DNA of 64,000 bases from Vibrio hippocampi (lineage in GTDB: Bacteria > Pseudomonadota > Gammaproteobacteria > Enterobacterales > Vibrionaceae), in NCBI RefSeq assembly GCF_921292975.1, contig NZ_CAKLCM010000002.1, positions 62,001-126,000 on the forward strand, given 5' to 3'. The first letter of the stretch is position 1. Every line of letters begins with the position of its first letter. Both the position numbers and the translations under genes were made by a program. This document shows, piece by piece, positions 23,900-32,100 of the stretch. Under the pieces are notes generated by a model, which made no database searches, had not been told where the DNA came from, and saw only the letters and a program-made list of their open reading frames with translations.

Positions 23900-26380
23900 A
23901 TGTTGATGGATGATTTTAGCCCTAGTGAATCTTATGTTGCCCATCCAGATATTGAGCATGGGCATCACCAAAGCGTTTATGTTCACTTAAAAGCGGTTAG
24001 CGAATTAACTGGCAGGCTTGCTGCAAAAATAGGTTTTGCCGAGCAAGGACAACTAATTGGCTTAATGCATGATTTTGGTAAATACAGCAGTGCATTTCAA
24101 GAGTACATGCGCCTGATTATTGCTGAGCAAACAGGCTATAACCCTGATAATGATGAGGGTAGCTCTATAACTTTAACGAGCAAAAGCTTAAAAGGTAAAA
24201 TAGACCACTCCAGTGCGGGTGCTCAGTGGGTTCTAAATTCGCTTTTACCCCATTGCGGGGAGCTAAAGCAACAGGACCAATCGCTTGCATCTTATGGCTT
24301 AGCAATTGCTCAAGCACTAAGTATGTGTATCGCATCGCACCACAGCGGGTTGATTGATAGCTTGTCAGAAAATGAAAACGTTTTTGCAAACCGAATTAAA
24401 AAGCTCAATGAACTAACCCACCTAAAAGAATGTAGTAAAAATGCGGCTCCTGAATTAATTGAGCAGGCTAAGTCACTCGTGAGTTTTGAGTTTATCTTAG
24501 AAAGCAGCCAACATCTTAAAGGCGTGTTTGATAAGTTCGAGCTTTCAGCAATTGAGCATGATTATTACCTTGGCATGTTTACTAAAATGCTGTTTAGTTG
24601 CCTGATTGATGCCGACCGGATTGACAGTGCCGACTTTGAGCAGCCAAGTAATAAAACTGAGCGTTTTAAGCAACCTGATTGGGCGTCTGCTTGCGATAAA
24701 ATTGAAAGCTTCATCGCACAGTTTGAGCCAGTCAATCCAATCGACCATATTCGTGCTGAAATATCAGACAACTGTTTTAATCGCGCACAAGGCGAAACTG
24801 ACATCTACAGTTTGACAGTTCCAACTGGTGGAGGAAAAACTTACGCTAGCCTGCGCTTTGCACTGCATCACGCTAAAAAACATAACCTTGATAGGATCAT
24901 CTACATAATTCCGTTTACCTCAATCATTGAGCAAAATGCCAATGCCATTCGCGGTGTTTTGGATGAAATAAACGCAGATGATTGGGTATTAGAGCATCAC
25001 TCAAGCTTAGAGCCAGAGCAACAAACGTGGCGTTCAAAGCTCGCATGCGAAAATTGGGATAAGCCCATAGTGCTCACAACCATGGTACAGTTTCTTGAAA
25101 GTATGTTTGCCAGTGGTACGCGTGGATCAAGGCGGTTGCATCAACTAAGTAATGCGGTACTGGTGTTTGATGAAATCCAAACGCTCCCTATTCGTTGTGT
25201 TCATTTATTCAATAACACCATTAACTATTTATCGCGTTTTTGTAACACCACGGTGTTGATGTGCACAGCTACTCAGCCTTTGCTTAATCAGTTACCCGAA
25301 CAAATAAAACAGTTTGGTGAGTTGCAATTACCGCTTGAAAATGAACTAACCCCAAATATTGAAAAACTTTATCAACAATTAGAACGAGTGAGTTTAAAGA
25401 ACATTACCAAAAAGGAGGGGTGGAGCGAGGTAGAAATCACGGAACTAGTGCAAAAACAACTATCAGCAGTACAAAGCTGTTTAGTGATTGTAAATACCAA
25501 AGCCTGGGCAAAAACCTTGTTTCAATCGTTGCAAAATCAAATTACTGTCGAAACAAAAATATTTCATTTAAGTACGGGCATGTGTTCGGCTCATCGCAAA
25601 CAAATTCTAGATGAGGTCAGAGCGCGTTTGTCAAACGGGCTGGCAACTTTGTGTATCAGTACACAGCTTATCGAAGCGGGTGTTGATGTTGATTTTGGCA
25701 GCGTTATACGTTTTGTCGCTGGTCTTGACTCAATTGCTCAAGCTGCTGGGCGTTGTAATCGAAATGGTAAGCAACAAAAAGGCTATGTTTTTGTGCTTAA
25801 CCCAGCTCAAGAAAATGTCGGTATGCTTCACGATATTAAAACAGGTATTGCAGCCTCAAGCCGTATATTCACTGAGTTTTCAGAAGAAGACTTACTTAAA
25901 CCGCAAGCAATGAGTCAGTATTTTCAATACTACTTTTATGATCGTCATAAAGAGATGACCTATCCCGTTAAGCAAGAGCAAACTTTACTTAACTTGCTAA
26001 GCAGTAATCAAAGAAATATCAATAAAACACCATTTGCCCTAAAGCAATCTTTTATGACGGCTGCGAAACAGTTTAAAGCCATTGATGCACCCGTGCATTC
26101 AGTAATAGTGCCATTTAATGATGAATCGAAAAGCATAATCACACAATTATGTGCGCTTGATAAACGCTTTGATGCTGCAAGCTACCGCAGCTTATTAAAA
26201 TCGGCGCAAAAGTACAGTGTGAATATATTTCCGAATGTATGGCAAAAATTGACTGATCAACAGGCTGTGTACCCAATAGCTCAAGACGAAGCCGTGTTTT
26301 ATTTAAGTGAAGAATTTTACAGCCAAGATTTTGGCTTGAGCATAGAGGTAACAAACGCTCAGCAAGATTTAATTTTTTAA
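23900..26380 (+). CDS. cas3: CRISPR-associated helicase/nuclease Cas3, type I-C
   Basis: Cas3 unwinds and degrades target DNA recruited by the Cascade complex. The N-terminal HD nuclease shows HGHHQS (~15-20), LMHDFGKY (~52-59), DHSSAGA and ASHHSGLID. The superfamily 2 helicase follows with Walker A VPTGGGKTY (~305), the DEIQ box in LVFDEIQTLP (~430), MCTATQP, and motifs STQLIEAGVDVDF and QAAGRCNRNG (~590-620). It is about 827 aa. ATG 23900 or 23906 is preferred over GTG 23891 because GGGAG lies just upstream. First gene of the cas operon. Confidence 0.96.
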   Translation: MLMDDFSPSESYVAHPDIEHGHHQSVYVHLKAVSELTGRLAAKIGFAEQGQLIGLMHDFGKYSSAFQEYMRLIIAEQTGYNPDNDEGSSITLTSKSLKGKIDHSSAGAQWVLNSLLPHCGELKQQDQSLASYGLAIAQALSMCIASHHSGLIDSLSENENVFANRIKKLNELTHLKECSKNAAPELIEQAKSLVSFEFILESSQHLKGVFDKFELSAIEHDYYLGMFTKMLFSCLIDADRIDSADFEQPSNKTERFKQPDWASACDKIESFIAQFEPVNPIDHIRAEISDNCFNRAQGETDIYSLTVPTGGGKTYASLRFALHHAKKHNLDRIIYIIPFTSIIEQNANAIRGVLDEINADDWVLEHHSSLEPEQQTWRSKLACENWDKPIVLTTMVQFLESMFASGTRGSRRLHQLSNAVLVFDEIQTLPIRCVHLFNNTINYLSRFCNTTVLMCTATQPLLNQLPEQIKQFGELQLPLENELTPNIEKLYQQLERVSLKNITKKEGWSEVEITELVQKQLSAVQSCLVIVNTKAWAKTLFQSLQNQITVETKIFHLSTGMCSAHRKQILDEVRARLSNGLATLCISTQLIEAGVDVDFGSVIRFVAGLDSIAQAAGRCNRNGKQQKGYVFVLNPAQENVGMLHDIKTGIAASSRIFTEFSEEDLLKPQAMSQYFQYYFYDRHKEMTYPVKQEQTLLNLLSSNQRNINKTPFALKQSFMTAAKQFKAIDAPVHSVIVPFNDESKSIITQLCALDKRFDAASYRSLLKSAQKYSVNIFPNVWQKLTDQQAVYPIAQDEAVFYLSEEFYSQDFGLSIEVTNAQQDLIF

Positions 26381-26411
26381 AAGCAACCATGTTTTTAACA
26401 AGGAGAGTCAT

Positions 26412-27116
26412 GTGAAGAACAGTATTAGTTTTAGATTATGGGGCAGGTACGCGTTATTTACCGACCCCATAACTAAAGTGGGAGGTGAAAAGTGTACTTA
26501 TCACATTCCAACATACGAGGCGATTAAGGGGATTTTAAAATCAATCTACTGGAAACCAACGCTTGTTTGGCATGTTGATAGAGTTAGGGTGATAAAACCA
26601 CTACGCACCCAAACGAAGGGAACAAAGCCGTTGAACTGGGGAGGTGGTAATACTTTGGCGTATTACACCTTTTTGCATGACGTTGAATACCAAATTGAAG
26701 CTCATTTTGAGTGGAATGAACACCGCCCGGAACTAGCGAAAGACCGTGTCGACGGCAAACATTTTGCCATTGCTAAACGCATGCTTGAAAAAGGTGGACG
26801 ACAAGACATCTTTCTTGGTACTCGCGATTGCCAAGGTTATGTTGAACCTTGTCTATTTGGTGAGGGCGAAGGTGCTTACGATAATATTGATGAGCTTGGT
26901 TTTGGTTTAATGTTTCACAGCTTTGGCTACCCAGATGAAACGGGCAACAATGAACTGATTAGTCGATTCTGGCACGGCGTAATGAAAAACGGTGTAATTG
27001 AATACCCTCACGTTACAGCGTGCCCAGTAACGCGTCATGTGAGAAAAATGAACGCAAAAAGTTTTGAGCTTGAACAAAATGTGCAGAGTGTTGAGCAAAC
27101 GGAGAGTTGCCTATGA
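26412..27116 (+). CDS. cas5c: Cas5c (Cas5d), type I-C pre-crRNA endoribonuclease
   Basis: A 234-aa RAMP protein which in type I-C systems replaces Cas6, cutting pre-crRNA and holding the 5' handle. The typical N-terminus FRLWGRYALFTDPITKVGGE and the glycine-rich loop near the middle are visible. It starts with GTG at 26412, 6 bp after AGGAG; the overlapping ATG at 26410 is followed at once by a stop. It overlaps cas8c by four bases. Confidence 0.94.
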   Translation: MKNSISFRLWGRYALFTDPITKVGGEKCTYHIPTYEAIKGILKSIYWKPTLVWHVDRVRVIKPLRTQTKGTKPLNWGGGNTLAYYTFLHDVEYQIEAHFEWNEHRPELAKDRVDGKHFAIAKRMLEKGGRQDIFLGTRDCQGYVEPCLFGEGEGAYDNIDELGFGLMFHSFGYPDETGNNELISRFWHGVMKNGVIEYPHVTACPVTRHVRKMNAKSFELEQNVQSVEQTESCL

Positions 27117-29080
27117 CTTGGTTAACTACGCTCTACAAAACCTACGATGAACTTGAAAAACTTAATGACACCTTGCTATTTGAACAGCAAGTGATGCCAA
27201 TTTGTCACACTCCACAAACAGCACACATTCATATCGTTATTAACAATCAAGGTGAGTTTGTTCGTGCTGAAGTACTTGAAAAAACACAAGTAGTCTTACC
27301 TGCAACTGAGCAGTCTGCAGGACGCAGCAGTGGTTTATGTGCACATGCATTGGCAGATAAAATTCAATACGTTGCGAAAGATTACGCTGATTTCGGTGGT
27401 ATTAAAAAGTCTGGATTTGAGTTGTATCAAGTGCAATTAAAAGCTTGGTGTGACTCAGAGCATAGTCACCCAGCAGTGCGGGCTGTCTATCAATACATAG
27501 ATAGGGGCTTGGTCGTTGCAGATTTAATTGCTGAAAAGGTGTTGCACGAGCAAGATGGGCACTTGCTGACTAGGTGGCAAGATGAGGGAGAAGCCCCAGC
27601 ATTATTAAAAATCCTGCCGAAAGAAAAAGGGGTGTTTGACCAAGGTTCTGCTTTAGTTTGTTGGAGTGTAGAAACATCCCGTGAACCTCAATCTAAAACT
27701 TGGCTTGACCCAAGTATCCAACAAAGCTGGATTGCTTTTGATAGCCAAAATGGTGATAGCACAGCCATGTGTTACGCCACTGGTGAAAATAAACTTGCTG
27801 CGAGCAACCACCCAGCAAAAATACGTCACAGTGGTGATAAAGCCAAATTAATCTCTGCTAACGATAAAAGCGGCTATACCTTCCGAGGTCGTTTTTTATC
27901 CAATGAAGAAGCTTGCAACATTAGCTTTGAAGTGACACAAAAAGCGCACAATGCACTGCGTAGTTTGTTAACTAAGCAAAGTGTTTTTAGAAATGGCGAT
28001 CAAGTTTATTTAGCTTGGGCGGTATCAGGTAAAGAGGTGCCTGAACCTACCGAACTAGACTTTAGTGACTTAACAAGTTTCTTAGAAGAAACCGACAGTG
28101 TTGATCACTCACAGGATTTAGGTCGAGCTTACGCTAATCAGTTAAAGCGTTACTTTAACGGTATAAAAACTAAAAACCAACTGGATGACAACGAGCAAAT
28201 CGCATTACTAGGGCTAGATTCAGCCACGCCCGGACGAATGGGCATTTTGTATTATCGTGAAACCATAGCAAAAGAGTTTCTAGCGCGATTAGAGCAATGG
28301 CAACTCGAGCTTGGGTGGCAACAGAGAGTCAAAATAAACGAACAGTGGCAATGGGTTTATAGTGCCCCGAGTTTATTTCGAGTGCTTGATGGTGTATACG
28401 GTGATGTACTTAAATCAGCCGATACCTTGAAGAAAAACCTCATTACCCGTTTATACCCCTGTATCGTTGAGGGTAAACCAATTCCGCAAGACATAATGCA
28501 AAGCGCGTTTCACCGTGCAATTAACCGTGTCGCCTATAAATCAGATAAAACTTGGCTTTGGTTACAAAATTTAGGCATTGCCTGCTCACTGATCAAAGGG
28601 TTTTACACCCGAGCAACCCATTCAACTATTCAAAAGGAATTCCCAATGGCATTACAGCAAGACAATGCCAGTCGCGACTATTTGTTTGGTCGTTTACTGG
28701 CGGTGGCAAACAAGGTTGAAAAAATTGCGCTCTCAAGCAGCGAAGCCAATCGTTTAACAACGGCAGAGCGTTTTATGACGCAGTTTGTTAATAAACCCTC
28801 TTCAACGTGGCTGAATATCAGCAATGCTTTAGTGCCTTATCAGCAGCGACTATTCAATAACTACCAAGGGTACGACAAAGCAACTAAAGCGCTTATTAGC
28901 CAAGTTACCGATATGTTTAACCCAACAGACTTTACGTCAAACCAAAAGCTTAGCCCTGAATTTTTGCTTGGCTTTCATAACCAAATGATATGGTTGGAAA
29001 CCCATAAAGTAGAGAAAGGTCAATGGGTTAAGAAAGTAAACGACGAACAAGTTAAAGAAAATTTAGAAGAAACAGTTTAA
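27113..29080 (+). CDS. cas8c: Cas8c, large subunit of type I-C Cascade
   Basis: A 655-aa large subunit (Csd1 family) that recognises the PAM. Start ATG 27113, preceded by GGAG. Characteristic segments include AGRSSGLCAHALADKIQYVAKD region (split here: AGRSSGLCAHALADK) and the C-terminal LSPEFLLGFHNQMIWL, which is typical of Csd1 proteins. The internal alternative start for Cas11c is known in the family; methionines in the C-terminal third (e.g. MALQQDNASRDYLFGRL from 28646, preceded by AAAAGGAAT) make an internal product plausible. Confidence 0.94.
   Translation: MTWLTTLYKTYDELEKLNDTLLFEQQVMPICHTPQTAHIHIVINNQGEFVRAEVLEKTQVVLPATEQSAGRSSGLCAHALADKIQYVAKDYADFGGIKKSGFELYQVQLKAWCDSEHSHPAVRAVYQYIDRGLVVADLIAEKVLHEQDGHLLTRWQDEGEAPALLKILPKEKGVFDQGSALVCWSVETSREPQSKTWLDPSIQQSWIAFDSQNGDSTAMCYATGENKLAASNHPAKIRHSGDKAKLISANDKSGYTFRGRFLSNEEACNISFEVTQKAHNALRSLLTKQSVFRNGDQVYLAWAVSGKEVPEPTELDFSDLTSFLEETDSVDHSQDLGRAYANQLKRYFNGIKTKNQLDDNEQIALLGLDSATPGRMGILYYRETIAKEFLARLEQWQLELGWQQRVKINEQWQWVYSAPSLFRVLDGVYGDVLKSADTLKKNLITRLYPCIVEGKPIPQDIMQSAFHRAINRVAYKSDKTWLWLQNLGIACSLIKGFYTRATHSTIQKEFPMALQQDNASRDYLFGRLLAVANKVEKIALSSSEANRLTTAERFMTQFVNKPSSTWLNISNALVPYQQRLFNNYQGYDKATKALISQVTDMFNPTDFTSNQKLSPEFLLGFHNQMIWLETHKVEKGQWVKKVNDEQVKENLEETV
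28646..29080 (+). CDS. Possible internal Cas11c small subunit within cas8c
   Basis: In type I-C systems the small subunit Cas11c is translated from an internal start in cas8c (established for the family). Here an in-frame ATG at 28646 (MALQQDNASRDYLFGRL) follows AAAAGGAATTCCCA, a usable Shine-Dalgarno sequence, and would give a 144-aa helical product, close to the expected size. Confidence 0.55.
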   Translation: MALQQDNASRDYLFGRLLAVANKVEKIALSSSEANRLTTAERFMTQFVNKPSSTWLNISNALVPYQQRLFNNYQGYDKATKALISQVTDMFNPTDFTSNQKLSPEFLLGFHNQMIWLETHKVEKGQWVKKVNDEQVKENLEETV

Positions 29081-29095
29081 GAAAAGGAAATCACC

Positions 29096-29968
29096 ATGAC
29101 TTTACAAAATAAAATCGACTTTGCACTAATTTTCAATGTGTTAAATGCTAACCCTAACGGCGATCCACTCAATGGCAATCGCCCACGAACAGATTACGAC
29201 GGCTTTGGCGAAATTACTGATGTGTGTTTAAAGCGAAAAATTCGAGATCGTTTACAAGAAGCAGGTGAAAGCATTTTTGTTCAATCTGATGAAAAGAAAA
29301 CCGATGGTATGACAAGCTTGCGCAACCGCGCTGAATCAGACGAGGTTGGTTTAGGTAAAGATACCTTTAATAGTAAAAAAACTGCACCAGATGAAGCCGC
29401 CAAAAAGTGTTGCGAGAAGTGGCTTGATGTACGTGCGTTTGGTCAAGTGTTTGCCTTTTCTAAAAGTAAGGGGGCAGACGGTGTGTCTATTCCAATTCGA
29501 GGACCTGTGACTATTCAAAGTGCTTTTAGTATTGAGCCTGTGAGTATTACCAGTACGCAAATCACAAAAAGTGTGAGTGGTGAAGGTGATGGTACTAAAA
29601 AATCGTCCGATACCATGGGTATGAAACACCGCGTCGACAAAGCAACCTATGTTGCTTTTGGTGCTATGACACCACAGTTGGCTGAAAAAGCAGGTTTTAA
29701 TAATGAAGATGCCGATAAAATCAAAAACGTGTTAGTGAAACTTTTTGAAGGTGATGCATCATCAGCGCGCCCTGAAGGTTCTATGAGTATTTCGCACCTT
29801 GTCTGGTGGAAGCATGACTCGAAGTCTGGCCAGTATTCTTCGGCAAAAGTTCACCAAACATTACGAGCGCATATTGAACAAGGCTTACCGATTGAAACAT
29901 CGGCGTTAAATGATTCACTGGTAAGTGCTTTACAAGGTTTAGAGCCAGAAGTGATTGAAGGTTTCTAA
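29096..29968 (+). CDS. cas7c: Cas7c (Csd2), backbone of type I-C Cascade
   Basis: A 290-aa RAMP backbone subunit that coats the crRNA. Typical Csd2 motifs are present: FNVLNANPNGDPL at ~14-26, NRPRTDYDGFGEITDVCLKR, and WLDVRAFGQVFAF (~118), followed by IRGPVTIQSAFSIEPV. The ATG at 29096 has AAAAGGAAA upstream. The stop overlaps the cas4 start. Confidence 0.95.
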   Translation: MTLQNKIDFALIFNVLNANPNGDPLNGNRPRTDYDGFGEITDVCLKRKIRDRLQEAGESIFVQSDEKKTDGMTSLRNRAESDEVGLGKDTFNSKKTAPDEAAKKCCEKWLDVRAFGQVFAFSKSKGADGVSIPIRGPVTIQSAFSIEPVSITSTQITKSVSGEGDGTKKSSDTMGMKHRVDKATYVAFGAMTPQLAEKAGFNNEDADKIKNVLVKLFEGDASSARPEGSMSISHLVWWKHDSKSGQYSSAKVHQTLRAHIEQGLPIETSALNDSLVSALQGLEPEVIEGF

Positions 29969-30591
29969 TGAATGATGCTCGCCTAATCAACATATCCGCT
30001 CTACAACATTTTGCTTTTTGTCAGCGCCAATGTGCGCTGATCCACTTAGAGCAGGTGTGGCAAGAAAACTACCTGACGGCACAAGGTAGGCAGTTACATG
30101 AGCGAGTTGATAACGGTGAGCCAGAAACCCGCAAAGGCGTGCGTTTTGAACGTGGCGTAGTCGTTACTGCGCCACAATTAGGTGTCACGGGTAAATTGGA
30201 CTTATTAGAGCACCATAAACTAAGTAACCAATTCGTCCCAGTTGAGTATAAACGAGGTAAGCCAAAAGCCAGCGATATCGACAAAGTACAGCTGTGCGCG
30301 CAAGCGTTATGTATTGAAGAAATGCTATCAGTTGAAGTCGCAAATGGTGCACTTTGGTATTGGCAAACACGCAAACGCATTGATGTTGAATTCGATAACC
30401 AACTGCGAACGCAAACAAAAGCCTTAATTACGAAAGTGCAACAGCTGTTTGCAAACGGAAAGACGCCTCCCCCAACGAAGGGTAAACACTGTAAGGCATG
30501 TTCTCTGATTGAAATATGTCAGCCAGATTTAACCAATAATGATGGTTCAAGCGGTTACGTAGCCGCATTGTTTAACATGGAGGCTGAATGA
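29968..30591 (+). CDS. cas4: Cas4 exonuclease, spacer acquisition
   Basis: A 207-aa RecB-like nuclease with an iron-sulphur cluster that trims prespacers and helps select PAM and orientation. The first cysteine lies in FAFCQRQCAL (~14-22) and the C-terminal trio in KHCKACSLIEICQ (~172-184). The nuclease core shows TGKLDLLEH and PVEYKRGKPK. It overlaps cas7c by one base and cas1 by four. Confidence 0.95.
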   Translation: MNDARLINISALQHFAFCQRQCALIHLEQVWQENYLTAQGRQLHERVDNGEPETRKGVRFERGVVVTAPQLGVTGKLDLLEHHKLSNQFVPVEYKRGKPKASDIDKVQLCAQALCIEEMLSVEVANGALWYWQTRKRIDVEFDNQLRTQTKALITKVQQLFANGKTPPPTKGKHCKACSLIEICQPDLTNNDGSSGYVAALFNMEAE

Positions 30592-31619
30592 AAAAACTAC
30601 AAAACGCGCTCTATATCACCAAAGACGGAGCGTATTTGCATAAACAGCGCGAAACGTTGCTGATAGAGCAAAAAGTGGATGGCAAAAAGCAAAAACTGAT
30701 GCAGCTTCCTATTCATTCTATTGGCAGTATATTTTGTTTTGGCAATATTATGGTTTCACCACAACTACTTGGCTTTTGTGGTGAAAATGGCACACATCTC
30801 GCCTTTTTTGATATGTATGGTCGTTTTCTAGCAAATGTTGTTGGTAAACAAACGGGTAATGTATTGCTGCGTAGGCAGCAGTTTAACGTTAAAGAGCAGG
30901 CTGCAAACGAACTAGCCAAGCATATTGTCGCCGCAAAAATACGTTCATCTCGTATGTTGCTTTTACGCTTTAGACGCAATCACAGTAGTACACCACAGTT
31001 AGAAAAAGCCATTTCGCGCTTAAAGCAAATTATTGAGCAACTAAAAGGCGTTACCGCCTACGATACAATTTTAGGGCTAGAGGGCGAGGCGGCATCGCAT
31101 TACTTCTCCGCGTTTGCTGACATGTTTAAAGGCAACGAAAGCAAACAGCTGTTTGATAAGCGCACTCGACGGCCGCCTAAGGATCCAGTTAATGCCGTTA
31201 TTTCACTACTTTACTCTGTGTTAGGGCAGGAGATCAGTGGCGCGTTACAAGGGGTTGGGTTAGACCCACAAGTCGGTTTTTTACACAAAGAGCGACCGGG
31301 CAGAAATAGCCTCGCCCTTGATATACTAGAAGAGTTTAGGACCTATATTGTCGATAGCATTGCCTTAAAACTCTTTAACAATAAAACCCTCACAACGAAG
31401 GACTTTGAGACAGATTGTCTCGGTGGTGTAACCATAAAAGACGAAGCACGTAAGTTAGTTTTTCAGGCTTATCAAGCTAAAAAACAAGAAGAAGTCATGC
31501 ACCCTTTTTTGCAAGAAAAGGTGCAAATTGGTTTATTACCGCATGTTCAAGCTATGCTACTGGCACGTCATTTTCGTGGTGATCTGGCCCATTATCCGCC
31601 ATTTGTGATCAAAAAATAA
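30588..31619 (+). CDS. cas1: Cas1 integrase
   Basis: A 343-aa spacer integrase. The catalytic glutamate lies in LGLEGEAASHYFSAF (~162-172), the histidine in VGFLHKERPGRNSLALD (~224-240) and the acidic residue in AHYPPF/EDF region near DILEEFR. Subtype I-C features and adjacency to cas2 support the call. Confidence 0.97.
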   Translation: MKKLQNALYITKDGAYLHKQRETLLIEQKVDGKKQKLMQLPIHSIGSIFCFGNIMVSPQLLGFCGENGTHLAFFDMYGRFLANVVGKQTGNVLLRRQQFNVKEQAANELAKHIVAAKIRSSRMLLLRFRRNHSSTPQLEKAISRLKQIIEQLKGVTAYDTILGLEGEAASHYFSAFADMFKGNESKQLFDKRTRRPPKDPVNAVISLLYSVLGQEISGALQGVGLDPQVGFLHKERPGRNSLALDILEEFRTYIVDSIALKLFNNKTLTTKDFETDCLGGVTIKDEARKLVFQAYQAKKQEEVMHPFLQEKVQIGLLPHVQAMLLARHFRGDLAHYPPFVIKK

Positions 31620-31631
31620 GGAGAGCGAGCA

Positions 31632-31925
31632 ATGATGGTATTGGTCACCTACGATGTATCTTTTGCCAGTAAAGATGGTCAAAAACGCCTCAGGCAATTA
31701 GCAAAAGTATGCTTAGACTATGGCATAAGAGTGCAATATTCTGTATTCGAATGTGAAATAGATGCCGCGCAATGGCTGCGTTTTAAAAATAAACTGCTGT
31801 CAATTTACGAGCCTGAAGTAGACAGTTTGCGTTTTTATAAGCTCGGCAAAAACTGGCAAAAAAAAGTAGAGCACCACGGCGCGAAAGTCGCCATAGATAT
31901 ATTCAGAGATACCCTTATTTTATAA
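31632..31925 (+). CDS. cas2: Cas2
   Basis: A 97-aa (or 96-aa from the second ATG at 31635) ferredoxin-fold protein with the conserved VTYDVSF strand near the start, which forms the Cas1-Cas2 integration complex. AGGAGAG lies upstream. It is the last cas gene, 175 bp from the first repeat. Confidence 0.96.
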   Translation: MMVLVTYDVSFASKDGQKRLRQLAKVCLDYGIRVQYSVFECEIDAAQWLRFKNKLLSIYEPEVDSLRFYKLGKNWQKKVEHHGAKVAIDIFRDTLIL

Positions 31926-32100
31926 TCGCTAGGCTTGAGTTCTCAGTAAAACATTGGGGATCTAGCGATCACATAAGTTCTTTAAAAATATAGGAAATAT
32001 TTATTTGTATAGATTCACACAAAATAGTTTTGCTCTACCGCGCAAAGTTAGCGGTAAACAATAGAGTGTGTTAGTTTATACACGCCTTTAAGAAGAGGCA
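31926..32100 (+). promoter_or_regulatory. CRISPR leader
   Basis: This AT-rich 175-bp region between cas2 and the first repeat should hold the array promoter and integration signals. It carries an inverted repeat ATCGCTAG / CTAGCGAT (31925-31932 and 31962-31969) and a smaller one TACCGC / GCGGTA (32036-32056). Confidence 0.75.
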
